From NCBI RefSeq assembly GCF_964340395.1, contig NC_135564.1, forward strand, positions 21,646,942 to 21,710,941: a stretch of DNA of 64,000 nt. Reading direction: 5' to 3'. The stretch is from Glandiceps talaboti (taxonomy: Eukaryota; Hemichordata; Enteropneusta; Spengelidae). Every line of letters starts with the position of its first letter. Positions within the stretch are counted from its first letter, which is position 1. The position numbers and the translations under genes are program-made. Under the pieces are notes generated by a model that saw nothing but the letters and a program-made list of their open reading frames with translations, had not been told where the DNA came from and made no database searches. Below are positions 46,401-58,559 of this stretch, one piece after another.

Positions 46401-49400
46401 GACTGTTTGCCTTCAATGTACATAATTAGGTATACAATTTTTTGCTAAGGTTGGGGAACCTGGTAACAGGAAGGGGAAAATTCTTTAGACTGGCATAGTT
46501 TGCACTACAAAATTGCACAATAGTTTGTGTGGGTAACTGCTGGGAACTCAGGTAGATTTCACCTGCTTTACTCCCCTTAACAAAAACATAGTGTACAAAG
46601 TACTTGGACTTAGAATGGTGTGAAGTAATTGATAACTATTCTGACATTTGAAATGCCCCAGGGACATATCTACTGACCACCGTGACATGTCTCTAGAAAC
46701 AGTCTAGAATCTGCAGAACTAATAATACAGGTGTGAAATTCCTTAAAATGTAATTGTTCTGTGGTAGATGAAAAGCCTATCTTTAAGGTGAAGTGTTTAT
46801 GCCAGAGGTCCAGGGAGTTAATAAGATTGATGACCCTGGTTTCAGACAAAATTAATGCAGGCAGGTGTACGCAACAATTAATCTGACAGAACCTCTGTGT
46901 GAACATGGTAAAAGTGTTGTCAACAACATTGATATCATAGGAGTTATTAAGAGTATTTACATCCTGTGATATTATAATGAAAGTTTGTCTGTCAATCTCA
47001 TTCATTAAAGGTACACTAGTTGTAACTGGGCTATTATTTTTCCAATCAGACAACCAACAATATATTCACTGATAATTGTATTAAAGCTGCACTAGCTGCA
47101 ACTGGAACATTTTTAAAACTGTTTTATGACTTACTCCTAATATTGCATGCTCTAAGCAGTATTGAATAACCTGTAGGTAAACATATTTGCATAGTTGTAC
47201 ACATAGTACACTATTGTAATCAGAAAAATGTATGGTTGTCATGCCAAAACATCTTAGGCTTTTGAACACCCCTACTATTTCTTTGAATAATAATAAGCTT
47301 TCGTTTGTTGATTCTTCGTAGCTTCATGGATGATGATGATATTACTAGACAAATGTGTTTACTCTACATAGGTGGTAACTTTCTATGCAGGGAATACATG
47401 GTAACTTTCTATGCAGGGAATACATGGTAACTTTCTATGCAGGGAATACATGGTAACTTTCTATGCAGGGAATTTTGCCTTTTGCTCTTAGGTCAAATTA
47501 AGGTTAGGTTATTTAAGTCTTTTTGTCCTAATTTGTATTGTGGTCTAATTTTAAGATGAAAACATACAACAAAGTTCAAGTTGTGTACAATAATTGTTTT
47601 ACAAGATTTTTTAATCTGTCCAATATTCAGCTTTGTCTTTTGGTGAACTTGTGTAAACAACTTTGTTAAGAGAGTGGCAGACAAAGCAATGTTTATGTAC
47701 AGTGTGTTTATATATTTCATTCATGTATCTTGATTCTCTCCAGTTAAGTGCAGGCATTGGACAGATATTCTTTATTGATTTTTTTGTCAGTACTTTTTTG
47801 GCCTCGAGTCTGATTCCAACAATAAATAATAATAATAGTATATATAATATATCCAATCAAATTAAGTTTTGGGTTTGGGTTTGCAACAGCAACAACAGCA
47901 TCCTGATTGCAATGTATACGTATAAATTGATTAGAACTCTAATTGACATTGACAATGTCTAATTACTGGTATTTTAAACATAATTGGACAAATATTAGAT
48001 AATGTAGAAATATTAGGCAGTACAAATTGTAATATATGATGTTATTATGGGATACTTAAAATACTAACCTGTAATATCTAAATAATCCAAATGTGGACAT
48101 CTTGAAATAACTTCAAATAATGCTTCATTGTTGATATAATAACAGCCAGCCAGTTCTAAATGCTGCAATTCTGGACATCGCTTTGCAATTGCGTAAAGTC
48201 CAACATCCGTTAGTTGCTCACAACCACTTAAAACAATTCTCTGTACGTTAAGGCACACGTAAGGTGTTTCCCGACACAAACGCTTGGTGAGAATGCGTAG
48301 CGCCCTGTCGGTATCCACTGTCCTGCCTGATAATTTAATCGTCCTCCACAGTGTTGGTTCCCAACTAAGATGGTACCACAGACGACATACCTCCTTACAT
48401 TTGCATAGATCCACAGTTGATAAGTAGGAAAATATCTTGATAATTAATCCATCAGACATTCTGTCAAACATTGACGGCTGATGTACTTTCGTGCGTGTCT
48501 TTTTCCGAGTTCCAAGTCTTTCAATGTCGGCATCGCTGGATACAGGTGTACTGGACATATTTTCATTGGATACATTCCCACTACTGGAAATATTACCAGA
48601 ATTTGCTGACAGACTTCCATCTGTCCGAATGTGATCTGAAGACACATAAAAAGTGAAATGTTTTTAAATATATGAGAATTTAGAACTCCTGAATTGCAAT
48701 CCAGAATAATAGCTACAACTAAGTATATGTGATGTTACAGCCCCCCTGATCTCCAGCAGTTCAAACTTGTCTTAGTTTTTTGTCATTTTTTCGGTTTTCC
48801 ATAATAGAGTAACCCCTGATTCACCTATCTACAAGTTGTTTATGGTACTCAGTATGTACACAGACTTGATGTCAGTATGTAAACAATAAGAAAATATATA
48901 GCAATTGCATTTCTACTAAAGGTTTTAAGTATTTGAATAGAAAACAAAAAAAATGATGAAAACAAATTGTGTTAAAGTTACATTTCTATTACATATTATA
49001 AATGTTAATGTTGTACAAAGTTTAAATTATTTAGCTGGTAAGTTTACAATTTTATGGTCTGTTTATTATTTTTTAAAACTGGTCTAAAGTTTATCATTTT
49101 AAGGTGTGAAATAGAATATCTGTTAAGACTAGTAAAGAGTTTATTATTTTAAGGTGTGAAATAGAATATCTGTTAAGACTAGTAAAGAGTTTATTATTTT
49201 AAGGTAATAAAACAGAATAAACAAACAGACAAAGATAAATCTATAATCTGGATTGGAAGCTGGATCAAAGGTTTGAAACTCTATTCTTATCAGTTAACCT
49301 CAAATTACAGGTCATCTGTTAACCCACACACCAAACATACCCAACATTTTTTCGCCATGAGATATACATATTCCCTAATAATAAATGTGAACAAAGTTTA

Positions 49401-52400
49401 CAGGCTGTATTTTAGATAAATACACTGAGTGGAGGAAAGTACTAAACAAACAACATTCACATCATTGCTGTATTTTGGATGAGTGGAGGAAAGTACTAAA
49501 CAAACAACATCTATATGTTGTATTTTGGATGAGTGGAGGAAAGTACTAAACAAACAACATTCACATCATTGCTGTATTTTGGATGAGTGGAGGAAAGTAG
49601 TAAACAAACAACATCTATATGTTGTATTTTGGATGAGTGGAGGAAAGTACTAAACAAACAACATTTATATGCTGTATTTTGGATGAATGGAGGAAAGTAC
49701 TAAACAAACAAACAACTTTATGACACTGTTATTACAGCAGTTACAGTAGGCCACATGAAGGAAGTTAGGAACAATTTATTTCAAGATCTATGGACATTTA
49801 TTGTCATGTAAAATAATAATTATTAAATATGATTTAATGATGAAACACTTTTAGAATTAAATACTTAATAAAATACTTATATTAACTTCAAAATAATAGT
49901 CTAGCGAACTATTTTCTACTAATTTTCATACTGATATTTTCCATAGTTATTTTTATAAACAATATTACTCACTAAAGCATTCTTTTCACATGCAACTTTT
50001 GAAGTTTTTTTTCACATTTAAAATGAGAATGTTTAGGCAATGGTTAGATTTAGAACTCCTAGTGAGGTGAAATTAAGCATTTGACATTGTAATAGTCAGT
50101 TGGATTCTCAGCTATGTATAGATCAAGTTGGATTCTCAGCTATGCATAGATCAAGTTGGATTCTCAGCTATGCATAGATCAAGTTGGATTCTCAGCTATG
50201 CATAGATCAAGTTGGATTCTCAGCTATGCATAGATCAAGTTGGATTCTCAGCTATGCATAGATCAAGTTGGATTCTCAGCTATGCATAGACCAAGTTGGA
50301 TTCTCAGCTATGCATAGATCAATGTGCATAAATGTATGTATTTTGGTTCTAAACTACTGTATGTTAGCGTATATATTGTGTAACTATATGTACTAATGGT
50401 AGTAGACTGGTTTAACTATGACTTTAAATTAATTATATTCAGTTTACAAACATGATGTGGTACACTCTAGTCAAAAAAGTTTTTACCTGTGTTTGCCCAA
50501 ATAAGGAACCAGAGTGAAAAACTATTTCTACTACTAAATTGCTGAGCACCAAAATAAATACATTCAAAGTATATTTCACCAACTTTTAAGATGACAAGAA
50601 GTTTGTGTACACACTGTCCTAGTTACATATATCTTGTAATAACTGTGGTATAACATGTGAACGATCCAATGGTGTTTTGTTATTTAGATGTCATGCAATT
50701 CAACAGTGTGTGTCTCAATAAGTCAGATATGCCTGACTAATATTGTATAAACTCTGTTGAATGACACAGCATATGATGGTTGAAGTATCAAATATCTCAC
50801 TAAACTACTAACACAGCGGAGGGTAGACTTGGCATTCATATGATGGTTGAAAGTATCAAATATCTCACTGAACTACTAACACAGAGGAGGGTAGACTTGG
50901 CATTCATATGATGGTTGAAAGTATCAAATATCTCACTGAACTACTAACACAGAGGAGGGTAGACTTGGCATTCATATGATGGTTGAAAGTATCAAATATC
51001 TCACTGAACTACTAACACAGAGGAGGGTAGACTTGGCATTCATATGATAGTTGAAAGTATCAAATATCTCACTGAACTACTAACACAGAGGAGGGTAGAC
51101 TTGGCATTCATATGATGGTTGAAAGTATCAAATATCTCACTGAACTACTAACACAGAGGAGGGTAGACTTGGCATTCATATGATGGTTGAAAGTATCAAA
51201 TATCTCACTGAACTACTAACACAGAGGAGGGTAGACTTGGCATTCATATGATGGTTGAAAGTATCAAATATCTCACTGAACTACTAACACAGAGGAGGGT
51301 AGACTTGGCATTCATATGATAGTTGAAAGTATCAAATATCTCACTGAACTACTAACACAGAGGAGGGTAGACTTGGCATTCATATGATGGTTGAAAGTAT
51401 CAAATATCTCACTGAACTACTAACACAGAGGAGGGTAGACTTGGCATTCATATGATGGTTGAAAGTATCAAATATCTCACTGAACTACTAACACAGAGGA
51501 GGGTAGACTTGGCATTCATATGATAGTTGAAAGTATCAAATATCTCACTGAACTACTAACACAGAGGAGGGTAGACTTGGCATTCATATGATAGTTGAAA
51601 GTATCAAATATCTCACTGAACTAATAACAGAGGAGGGTAGACTTGGCATTCATAATCAGGCTCATCTTTTCAATTGTTGTCATGCAAACAATCTAAGCTA
51701 TGTCGCTGAAATGTGGATCTATCAACATTGCTTTGCAAAGAGGGGAATGGGGTAAATTAATGACTTTACAAATAGCAAAAATTAATGACTACAACACATG
51801 TAGGGGAATAGCAAAAATTAATGACTACAACACATGTAGGGGAATAGCAAAAATTAATGACTATAATAAAACACATGTGGGGGAATAGCAAAAATTAATG
51901 ACTACAACACATGTAGGGGAATAGCAAAAATTAATGACTATAATAAAACACATGTGGGGGAATAGCAAAAATTAATGACTACAACACATGTGGGGGAATA
52001 GCAAAAATTAATGACTTCAAATAAACACATTATGCTCTAACTTTTCTTGTTTTTTAACATTTGTATTTTATCTGTCAGAATTTTAAAAGTTTATTTATTT
52101 ATTTTCAAAACAAATAATGTGTAAATTGTTTGCTGTAGATTAAGAAGCAATTTACAATCAAGGAAAGATTTTAATGTAAAACATGTGCAAGTTAACAAAA
52201 AATTAATTTTTTTAACTTTTGGATTTTTTTTACAGATTTGAATTTTTGTTCATACACAATACATTAACAACCATAGAGAAGTGCATCTCAGATAACATTC
52301 AGCAACTACATTCAAAGACATAATACTGACCTGACTCCAAAGTTGGAGGTGTATCTTTAAATGCATACAACAGCTAGTTTTCAAATTGACCACAAGTCTT

Positions 52401-54028
52401 GGTTTTTAATGGATGTGAAGTCAGTGTGGAACTTTTAAGTAAAAGTATGGCTTCAAATACAGATTTAGAGGTTGAAATTATTTAGTGTCAACTTTTGTGA
52501 ATGATAATAGACAACTAAAATAAACTTTTAAAACATTCCAATGGTGTCAATTTGTAAAGAATTTCTCACTTTATCATTATAATTATTTACTGATCTGTCA
52601 AACTATGGGTGGAGGTAATTCAATAAAAATGACATTAGTATCAGATTAGAATCTAGTGGTCTATGACTTTATACTGTTACTAAACATGTAATGACCTCAT
52701 TTAGGTCTAAATATACATCTTGCTCACTTTAAACACTAGGTGATTTGGTAATCATGTATATTGTACATGTAATGACTTAATACACTGACAAGTAAAATTC
52801 AGTGTTAATACATAGGTATATCATATGTGAAAACAAATGTGGATATTGATTTGTTTATCACCACTTTTAGACAATAGAAGTAACACACTTAATGTGGCAT
52901 GGACATGGCATGTTAATAAAACTGTACAGACATCATTATCACATTTGGTGAGAATAAATGTTCATTTCAACATTTGGGATTTGCTTCCAAGTATTTTTTG
53001 TCATTGATTCTATGTAAGTTGTGGTATTAGTTTATGTTGGTAATGCTATCATAATCAATTCTGGACATATACATACATATATACATCCACTCACTGAATA
53101 GTAAAAGCTGACAAACAACATGGAAACTAAAACACTAAACTTGTTTGTAAGTCCATATTGTCACAATTACCTAATGATTGGGAACAAACAAAACTGAGAT
53201 ACAACCATGTCACCGATACAATCATGTCACTGATACAACCATGTCATTGATACAACCATATCATTGATACAACCATGTCATTGATACAACCATGTCATTG
53301 ATACAACCATGTCATTGATACAACCATGTCATTGATACAACCATGTCATTGATATCTACATCAATTACTCACAGCATGAACATAAACTCCCCTCTACACG
53401 TACAAACACATCTATAAATTAATTGGCAATCAATAAAACTTCATGATCAGTAAAACACAAATAGAACTGTGTTGACAAGTTCAGGTGATGAACTCTGCAG
53501 GAAATACACACACATAATTATCTGAGCAATTCCCCTTCATTAACACTGACTATTTAACTTGGCAACTGAAACAAAACAGGATTGGTTTATAAAACAACTT
53601 ATAAGTGATATGGTTGCTATGAAACAAGCCAAACAAGGTTGATACAATAGTAGTAGTAATTCAACAATTACTCAGGGCATATAAACATAGCTGTGATCAA
53701 CAAACATAACAACACTGCAGATCAAAGCTACTCAACAACAGTGAAACACAAAACATTGTATGTATGTATCACACAACCTTTAAGTGATTAGGTTACTATG
53801 AAACAAGCCAAATTTTGTTGATCTGTACATGTAGTTGATATTTACATAAATTACTCAGGACATGGACAGACACAATACAAGTATACATTGAAAAGAATAA
53901 AACCAAACATGAAACAGTATAGAACGTAAAACATTGGGTATGTGAGTGTCAACACTATTGATGACAGCTCACACGTCAAACTGTGTTGATAGATTATTAC
54001 ATGTAGATTGAGACATTACACTGGGTGG

Positions 54029-54065
<37 letters not shown>

Positions 54066-55004
54066 GTACACACACCGTACACACACACACTGTGAATTAG
54101 ATTGTAATTGTACATCATCTATTGATGACCTTGTAATTCCAGTAGCACACTACCATTGTACCAACACTGTCTGTGTCTTGTCTGGAATGTATCGGCCTAC
54201 ATACCACATTTATGATGTACAAACACTTGAAAAAGAGGTAAAATACTTTTGTCACCTACATTTGTAAGATTTTAGAATGACATTTAATGGACCACAGATA
54301 AAAATGAAAAGTACTTAATAATGATATGGTATCACTAACATATGTTTCATGTAAACATGTCTGTCTGCCTTAGTGGTACATGTATAGGCATTGTTGCTAC
54401 ATTGGTATTCAAGTCATGTTTGTGCTGTTTTTTTCTGCCATCACGACATCCTAAAAAATTTCCTTTTTGTCAAAAAATTTCCTGAATTATATCTTCATTT
54501 TGGTTCTCAACAATCACAATTCTAACTATTATCAATTTAATAATAAATGATTATTGAAAATTTGGACAACAAAAAAGTCTGAAGTGGTTTTAGAATTTTT
54601 TGTTTGTTTTACATCCATTGTTCAATATGGGGTTTCTTTGTGACGACACAATTTCACGTTTTACAGTAAAATCCTGGTTAAAGACTCCATAGAAAGTTAT
54701 TTTTGACTACAAATAAGGTAATAACCTTGCTTAGTTTAATAAAGCTAGATATTCTGTTTGAAAAAATTCCACCAACAACAGCATGTGGCCACCAGTTGTA
54801 AGTTGTTGCAGGCATGGCTGCCTTGGTTTGACATGTTAGACATATTATGATTTGACTCTTTGGTACTTGTAACTCAACAACATTGATATATGATCCATAC
54901 ACTCTTTATATATGATCTGTTTACGGAACATGTCTCTCACAATTACCAATTAACAGTCGGATTGACTTGCCTGAATACACACTCCCAGAGCCGTCTGTGG
55001 ACAT
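36700..55004 (-). CDS. FBXL7: F-box/LRR-repeat protein 7 (three coding exons, 445 aa)
   Basis: Join 54971-55004, 48069-48635 and 36700-37436 on the minus strand: 1338 bases including TGA. The product should be the substrate-recognition subunit of an SCF (SKP1-CUL1-F-box) ubiquitin ligase in cytosol or nucleus. Residues 1-60 are Ser/Asn-rich; about 66-112 form the F-box (MFDRMSDGLIIKIFSYL to RLWYHLSWEPTLWRTIKL) that binds SKP1; about 125-440 are cysteine-containing leucine-rich repeats (for example LRYLSIAKCDMITDVGIKYI) that bind substrate. The end IIEHTNPAFY is the FBXL7 signature. Vertebrate FBXL7 is about 490 residues; the difference is a shorter N-terminus. Both introns are phase 1 and are 6335 and 10632 bp. 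Intron 1 needs a GC donor. The F-box and LRR exons are certain; the first exon is inferred from phase and splice signals. Confidence 0.88.
37836..38305. repeat. 45-bp minisatellite in FBXL7 intron 2, 11 copies
   Basis: The unit starts GACAGATGCATACATACAAA and continues ACTGACCAAAACATAGTGAT TACTT. Copies 1-4 and 10-11 have ATGCATAC, copies 5-9 ATGTATAC. The last copy is partial. Confidence 0.97.
39082..39452 (-). mobile_element. Harbinger-like MITE, 371 bp, in FBXL7 intron 2
   Basis: Same family as 4773-5127 but inverted. Ends GGCCTAACAAAAAATTG and, read inward, GGCTTAAACAAATAATTG; TAA flanks both sides (39079-39081 and 39453-39455). No coding capacity. Confidence 0.75.
40175..40188. promoter_or_regulatory. 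Perfect palindromic X-box-like motif
   Basis: GTTACCATGGTAAC fits the RFX X-box consensus. It lies in FBXL7 intron 2. Function is not shown. Confidence 0.3.
41000..42022. repeat. 16-bp minisatellite in FBXL7 intron 2, about 64 copies
   Basis: The unit is GTAATATCTGTATGTG, with almost all variation confined to one site (GGTAA or GATAA). Rare other variants are at 41606 and 41629. Confidence 0.97.
43372..43677. repeat. 34-bp minisatellite in FBXL7 intron 2, left block
   Basis: About nine copies of AGTGAAGCCATAACATATAT followed by AGTGTAATGGTATT. The array resumes at 44067 after an inserted foldback element. Confidence 0.95.
43678..44062. mobile_element. Foldback element inserted in the 34-bp array
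   Basis: A near-perfect hairpin spans 43868-44060, with arms of about 88 bases whose inner 32 bases (from CTGTGAGTTACCAGAATCAC inward) pair perfectly around a 15-base loop. TTAT flanks the element on both sides (43674-43677 and 44063-44066), so removing it restores the minisatellite sequence GTGTTATGGTATT. The left 190 bases are outside the hairpin and hold a duplicated CCACCGCGNGTTCACAGCA. Superfamily unknown. Confidence 0.75.
44067..44192. repeat. 34-bp minisatellite, right block
   Basis: About four further copies of the unit seen at 43372-43677. Confidence 0.95.
44418..44785. repeat. Foldback repeat, relative of 56010-56265
   Basis: Ends carry CCCATATGGATTAATAAG and, inverted, GCCATATGGATGACAAAT; the inner part holds TTGAGTGACAAACAAGGA. 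A 22-bp unit (TATAAAAACATAGTACAGTT) is repeated three times at 44668-44732. Confidence 0.5.
45401..46336. repeat. 30-bp minisatellite in FBXL7 intron 2, about 31 copies
   Basis: The unit is ATTTTCTATTGGCCAGTTAT followed by AGCTATGAAC, with exactly 30-bp spacing throughout. Variation sits in TTTTCTA (TTTCCTA, TTTTCCA, TTTCCCA, TTTACTA). Every unit contains ATTGG, an inverted CCAAT box. Frames are open on both strands because 30 is a multiple of three; the variants change amino acids freely. Confidence 0.97.
47374..47472. repeat. 26-bp minisatellite in FBXL7 intron 2, four copies
   Basis: Repeats of GGTAACTTTCTATGCAGGGA followed by ATACAT. Confidence 0.95.
48069..48635 (-). CDS. FBXL7: FBXL7 middle coding exon (F-box and first LRRs)
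   Basis: Donor ACAG|GTTAGT at 48068 and acceptor gtgtcttcag at 48637-48636. It encodes the Ser-rich N-terminal region, the F-box and the first three leucine-rich repeats (RIVLSGCEQLTDVGLYAIA and following). The frame also has an ATG at 48645, ten bases outside the exon, which could serve a transcript starting in the intron. The pyrimidine-rich CAG just before 48635 favours an acceptor. Confidence 0.92.
49086..49203. repeat. 57-bp duplication in FBXL7 intron 1
   Basis: AAGGTGTGAAATAGAATATC followed by TGTTAAGACTAGTAAAGAG and a TTATTATTTT tail is repeated twice. Confidence 0.9.
49405..49715. repeat. 45/54-bp minisatellite in FBXL7 intron 1, about six copies
   Basis: The core GTATTTTGGATGAGTGGAGG followed by AAAGTACTAAACAAACAACA recurs; units with and without a 9-bp CACATCATT-type extension alternate. 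Confidence 0.95.
50098..50322. repeat. 28-bp minisatellite in FBXL7 intron 1, eight copies
   Basis: Repeats of AGTTGGATTCTCAGCTATGC followed by ATAGATCA. Confidence 0.97.
50770..51653. repeat. 68-bp minisatellite in FBXL7 intron 1, 13 copies
   Basis: The unit starts CATATGATGGTTGAAAGTAT and contains CTCACTGAACTACTAACACA and GAGGGTAGACTTGGCATT. Copies are nearly identical; a G/A change in GATGGTTG / GATAGTTG marks some of them. Confidence 0.97.
51772..52016. repeat. 36/39-bp minisatellite in FBXL7 intron 1, seven copies
   Basis: Repeats of ATAGCAAAAATTAATGACTA followed by CAACACATGTAGGGGA or by the longer TAATAAAACACATGTGGGGGA. Confidence 0.95.
53199..53354. repeat. 17-bp minisatellite in FBXL7 intron 1, nine copies
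   Basis: Repeats of GATACAACCATGTCATT; the first two copies are slightly diverged. Confidence 0.95.
54031..54090. repeat. (CA)n microsatellite
   Basis: CA repeats with two CCGTA interruptions, in FBXL7 intron 1. Confidence 0.95.
54971..55004 (-). CDS. FBXL7: FBXL7 first coding exon, with GC donor
   Basis: ATG at 55004-55002 has A at -3 (GAAGCATG). The 34 bases read MSTDGSGSVYS plus one base (phase 1), and CAG|GCAAGT follows. AG|GCAAGT is the usual form of a GC-AG intron donor. The phase matches exon 2, which starts at codon position 2, giving VYS-D-HIRTDG. Using the nearby GT (GGCAA|GTCAAT) would shift the frame. Vertebrate FBXL7 also begins with a short Ser/Gly-rich segment, but the exon is too short for homology to prove it. 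Confidence 0.6.
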
Positions 55005-55330
55005 GCTTCCCCGTCGGCAATATTAAAAGACGTCACAGAACAACAACCAAATGTTTCTAGAGCATCACAAAATCACACCGTCACAATAAAAGTCACCTTT
55101 GCTTACTGACTGAGCATGGGTAGAAGCTAACAACGGCCAATTGGTGATAGAATGTTATTAATTACTATGAGGTCAGCTGTATGAATGCAAGTGTCATCCC
55201 ATGCTCAATATCTGTGCATATCTATGGTAACCAGACAGCTGTAACCTTATCCAGCCAACCAACTCCTCTGTCCTTTTAACATAATCACAGTGTGTTCATG
55301 GCCATAAACAGATTGCATAATATCGTATCT
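55005..55330 (-). promoter_or_regulatory. Likely FBXL7 5' untranslated region and promoter
   Basis: Slightly higher GC than its surroundings. TGACGTC on the minus strand at 55029-55035 is a 7-base match to a CRE, about 25 bases upstream of the ATG. No clear TATA box can be tied to a start site. Confidence 0.35.
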
Positions 55331-58300
55331 GAAAACAAATTATTAGTATTTTTCACATAATTTAAAGTTGTTCTGCTTGAGTTAATACAGTTGTGTTTTG
55401 ACTAATATATCTTTGAGATTGACAAGTATTGTGAGCTATACTAGTTTGACACCAATGTATGGAATAATTCCTTGTTAGGGGTAAAGACATGACAAAAATA
55501 ACAAATTTGGATTTTTAAATAAACCATCACAGATTTTCAAAAATTATAAATGACACCTATCAGTATTGTAACACAATCAAACTGACTAATTTCATAAGGA
55601 GCTAATTCTGACAGTATTTCACAGAAAAAAAGAACAAAAAATTTGTTGATAATTTGAAAACCAACTACCATACCTAGTAATACATGTACATCTCTATAGT
55701 CGTGAGTTAGTTCATTCTTTCTCATCCTGACATCTGCCATGACTAATTCTACATCACATACCCTAGTTCTTTTTTATACAAATTCTTTTCATATTTTTGT
55801 CCTTGTAATCTTTGTTTATATACAATAGGATTATGATGCAGATATGAAATAGATTTTATCATAACCTGTGGGACACTATTCAGGTATGGCCACTCAAAAA
55901 ATTCATTAGTTTCTCTGTTCTGTGATTCACTTTTTTTTAGATGATGTTAGCTTACAAATCATTGAAATGGCTATATGGGTGAGATTTGGTATTTATTTGC
56001 GGTATTTTAATTTATAAAACAATTTGGTTTCCTACTTGAAAAATCAATGTGAAACAACATAGACAAAAGTCTGCGTTTGTTACTCAATACATTGCAAAAA
56101 GTTTTTAAAATGTGTAAAAAGTTTGTTATTTTACATACGATAAGATTTTACAGTTACTTATCTTTTGCAATGTATTGAGTTACAAACAAGGACTTGGTAT
56201 ATATTGTTTCACATTCAGTAGGAAGCCATCATAAAATTGTTCTATATTTTTCCATATGACCACTTAAAATATACCTATTCTATTTTCTTGGGGGTGGGGG
56301 TAGGCTCTTTGGAAGGAGTAAGTATTACCACATCAACTACACAGAAATCACATTTACTGTCCTCACAATAAAGATACATCCACAGTTTATCACCTTCCAG
56401 TTATAGTCCCTGGTGGACCAATTTTGGAAGTGAAGACTACAAGGTACAAGGTACAAGGTACAAGGTATCAAAGTTTTCTCAAAATATAAAGTAAACAGTG
56501 AAATTTGATATAAAATATGTTTTGTATCATAATCTGTTTCACTGATTGTTCCACTATCTTTCACCTCAGAACTCTAATTTCTGGCCTGGAATTATGACAG
56601 TAAAAATATCAGCGTATGACTTTACTAACTCAGTTCAGATTCAACTTTTTCTGCAGCCCTCATTAGATATCCTGCAAATTCTTTGAAATGTATATAATGT
56701 TTATTTTGTACCAGGTGAATCGTTCACTCAGTTTGGAAAGTTTATAAATGACATGAATTGGTCCTAAAGTATTGTCATCACCAAATAAAATAACAATAGC
56801 CATGCTTTCCTTATTTCTGAAAGTTTGTTTTAAAGTTTGCAGAAAAACAGTTTTGATTCATATCTTGACAACTTTTTGAAACTGTTGCAGTGTAGCAATT
56901 CTTTTTTTATGAATGGCCATGAAGTCTCTGATCTAAATCTACCAATTTCATAAGAAGCATTGTGAATGGATGACAGATATACTGCTGATATGAATGCTTT
57001 CTGTAATCAACCAATCAGGACAAGGCTATGCAAATATACATGCGTCATTTCCTACATATAAGAGGTGCAAATACTGATGACGACACTGATATCCAACTAT
57101 GTGAGATAATAATACATACTAAGTATGTCACAGGAAATGAACAAATTCTATTGATTAACTGGTAGGAAATACCAACAAAATTCACTCTTATCTATTTGGG
57201 ATGTTGTGGTACTGGTAAGAAAATAGTACTTCATCAGCAAAATATGAGTGATGTTCAATATTTAGGAAATCTTATTTAATATTTTTTTTTGTATTTAACA
57301 AAACTTTTATTGCAGTCAAAAGTTGAACAACAAAGAAGAAAAACAAAAAGCTGGAAAGTAATTCAAGTAAAGATTACAATTCATTACAAATCATTTGGAC
57401 CAAGTTTTTTAAGATTCGCACTAAAAAACTCAGTTTTTTTGTATTCTGTGTACAAAAGGTTTAAATGATATAAAATCAGGTAATTTCCCATTACAACAAC
57501 TCACATAAATATATATCTTAGCTGATAACAGAAGGAAATTTAAAAGAGTATCACCCAATAGAAGTTGTTCTGCTGAAACCACAGTTCACACATGGAAATG
57601 TTTGCCCCAGATTACAAAGAAATTTTGCCAGAATGTTTTTATCACCATTCCACAGTTATAGAATAAGTGAAGAACAGTTTCTTCTTCCAAACCAATATTT
57701 AATATTTAAAGTAAAACTGTTTTCAACAATAACTGATGGTTTTAACAGGTGTTAGCAAAAGTTTTCAAACAATTAAACAGATACCTTATCTCTGACTTTT
57801 CATGGACTTCTAGGATTACTGATATAGTATTTTAATGCATATTACAAAATCTCATTGTTTTTATTTATATTTTCAATGGTTTTTATTACCACACCAAGCC
57901 AATACTTTAAATAGCTTTTCAGTTTCTCTTCAATACCCCTGCATTTCATTCAGTATACATATTCATCGATCAAGATTCTCCAATAATGACAAAAATCATG
58001 AAGTACATGCATGTAGCAAAAGTCAGGAAAAAACACTTGATTGTATAAAACCTCAAATTACAACTTGTATATTTAAATTTGTCAGACAAGATAAGCCTGG
58101 TGATAGAGATATGATTCACAAAGTGTTTTGTTCTTCTGAATATTTACACTACTAAATGTTGTATAATTCAAAAAAGTGTTTCTTCTAAAATCCTACTAGC
58201 TGCAGAAATACTCATGTTTGTATCCAAATGTCACATACAAATTTACATTCTTTGCAGAAATTAATTTAACCATTTCAGTGACCCATGGCCTTGACCCCAA

Positions 58301-58425
58301 CTGAATTGATTCAAAGCCAATTCACACTCTATAAATTCAGTTAAATTAGGTCTGTCTGTCATAAGAAAACTGAGCAATGAATTTGAATCAATTCACTTTT
58401 GCTTTTGTGTTGAATCCAAATCAAT
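55331..58425. other. FBXL7 5' flank, no supported gene
   Basis: AT-rich DNA. Contains a foldback repeat at 56010-56265, a CAAGGTA 7-bp unit repeated four times at 56438-56466, and no open frame with domain or splice support. Confidence 0.5.
56010..56265. mobile_element. Foldback MITE
   Basis: TTTCCTACTTGAAAAATCAA followed by TGTGAAACAA and TTTGTTACTCAATACATTGC on the left are matched by inverted copies on the right (GCAATGTATTGAGTTACAAA and TTTCACATTCAGTAGGAAGCC). Arms are about 70-80 bp. Related to 44418-44785. The exact ends are unclear. Confidence 0.6.
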
Positions 58426-58428
58426 TTA

Positions 58429-58552
58429 TCACCACCACCACCACCACCACCACCACCACCACCACCACCACCACCACCTCCACCACCACCACCACCAACA
58501 CCACCACCACCACTATCACCACCACCACCACCACCACCACCACTATCACACC
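58429..58552. repeat. (CAC)n microsatellite
   Basis: About 40 CAC/ACC triplets with a few interruptions. Confidence 0.97.
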
Positions 58553-58559
58553 AAATTAA

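Noticed and set aside
45325-46416. Open frames of 305-363 codons on both strands (NVHSYNWPIE and LLASYSYEHF repeats)
   Set aside because: A 30-bp minisatellite in an FBXL7 intron; variants change residues freely and all frames are open.
48636-48645. ATG at 48645 as the main FBXL7 start
   Set aside because: It sits inside a pyrimidine-rich acceptor (GTGTCTTCAG), and an upstream exon with matching phase exists. Kept only as an alternative.
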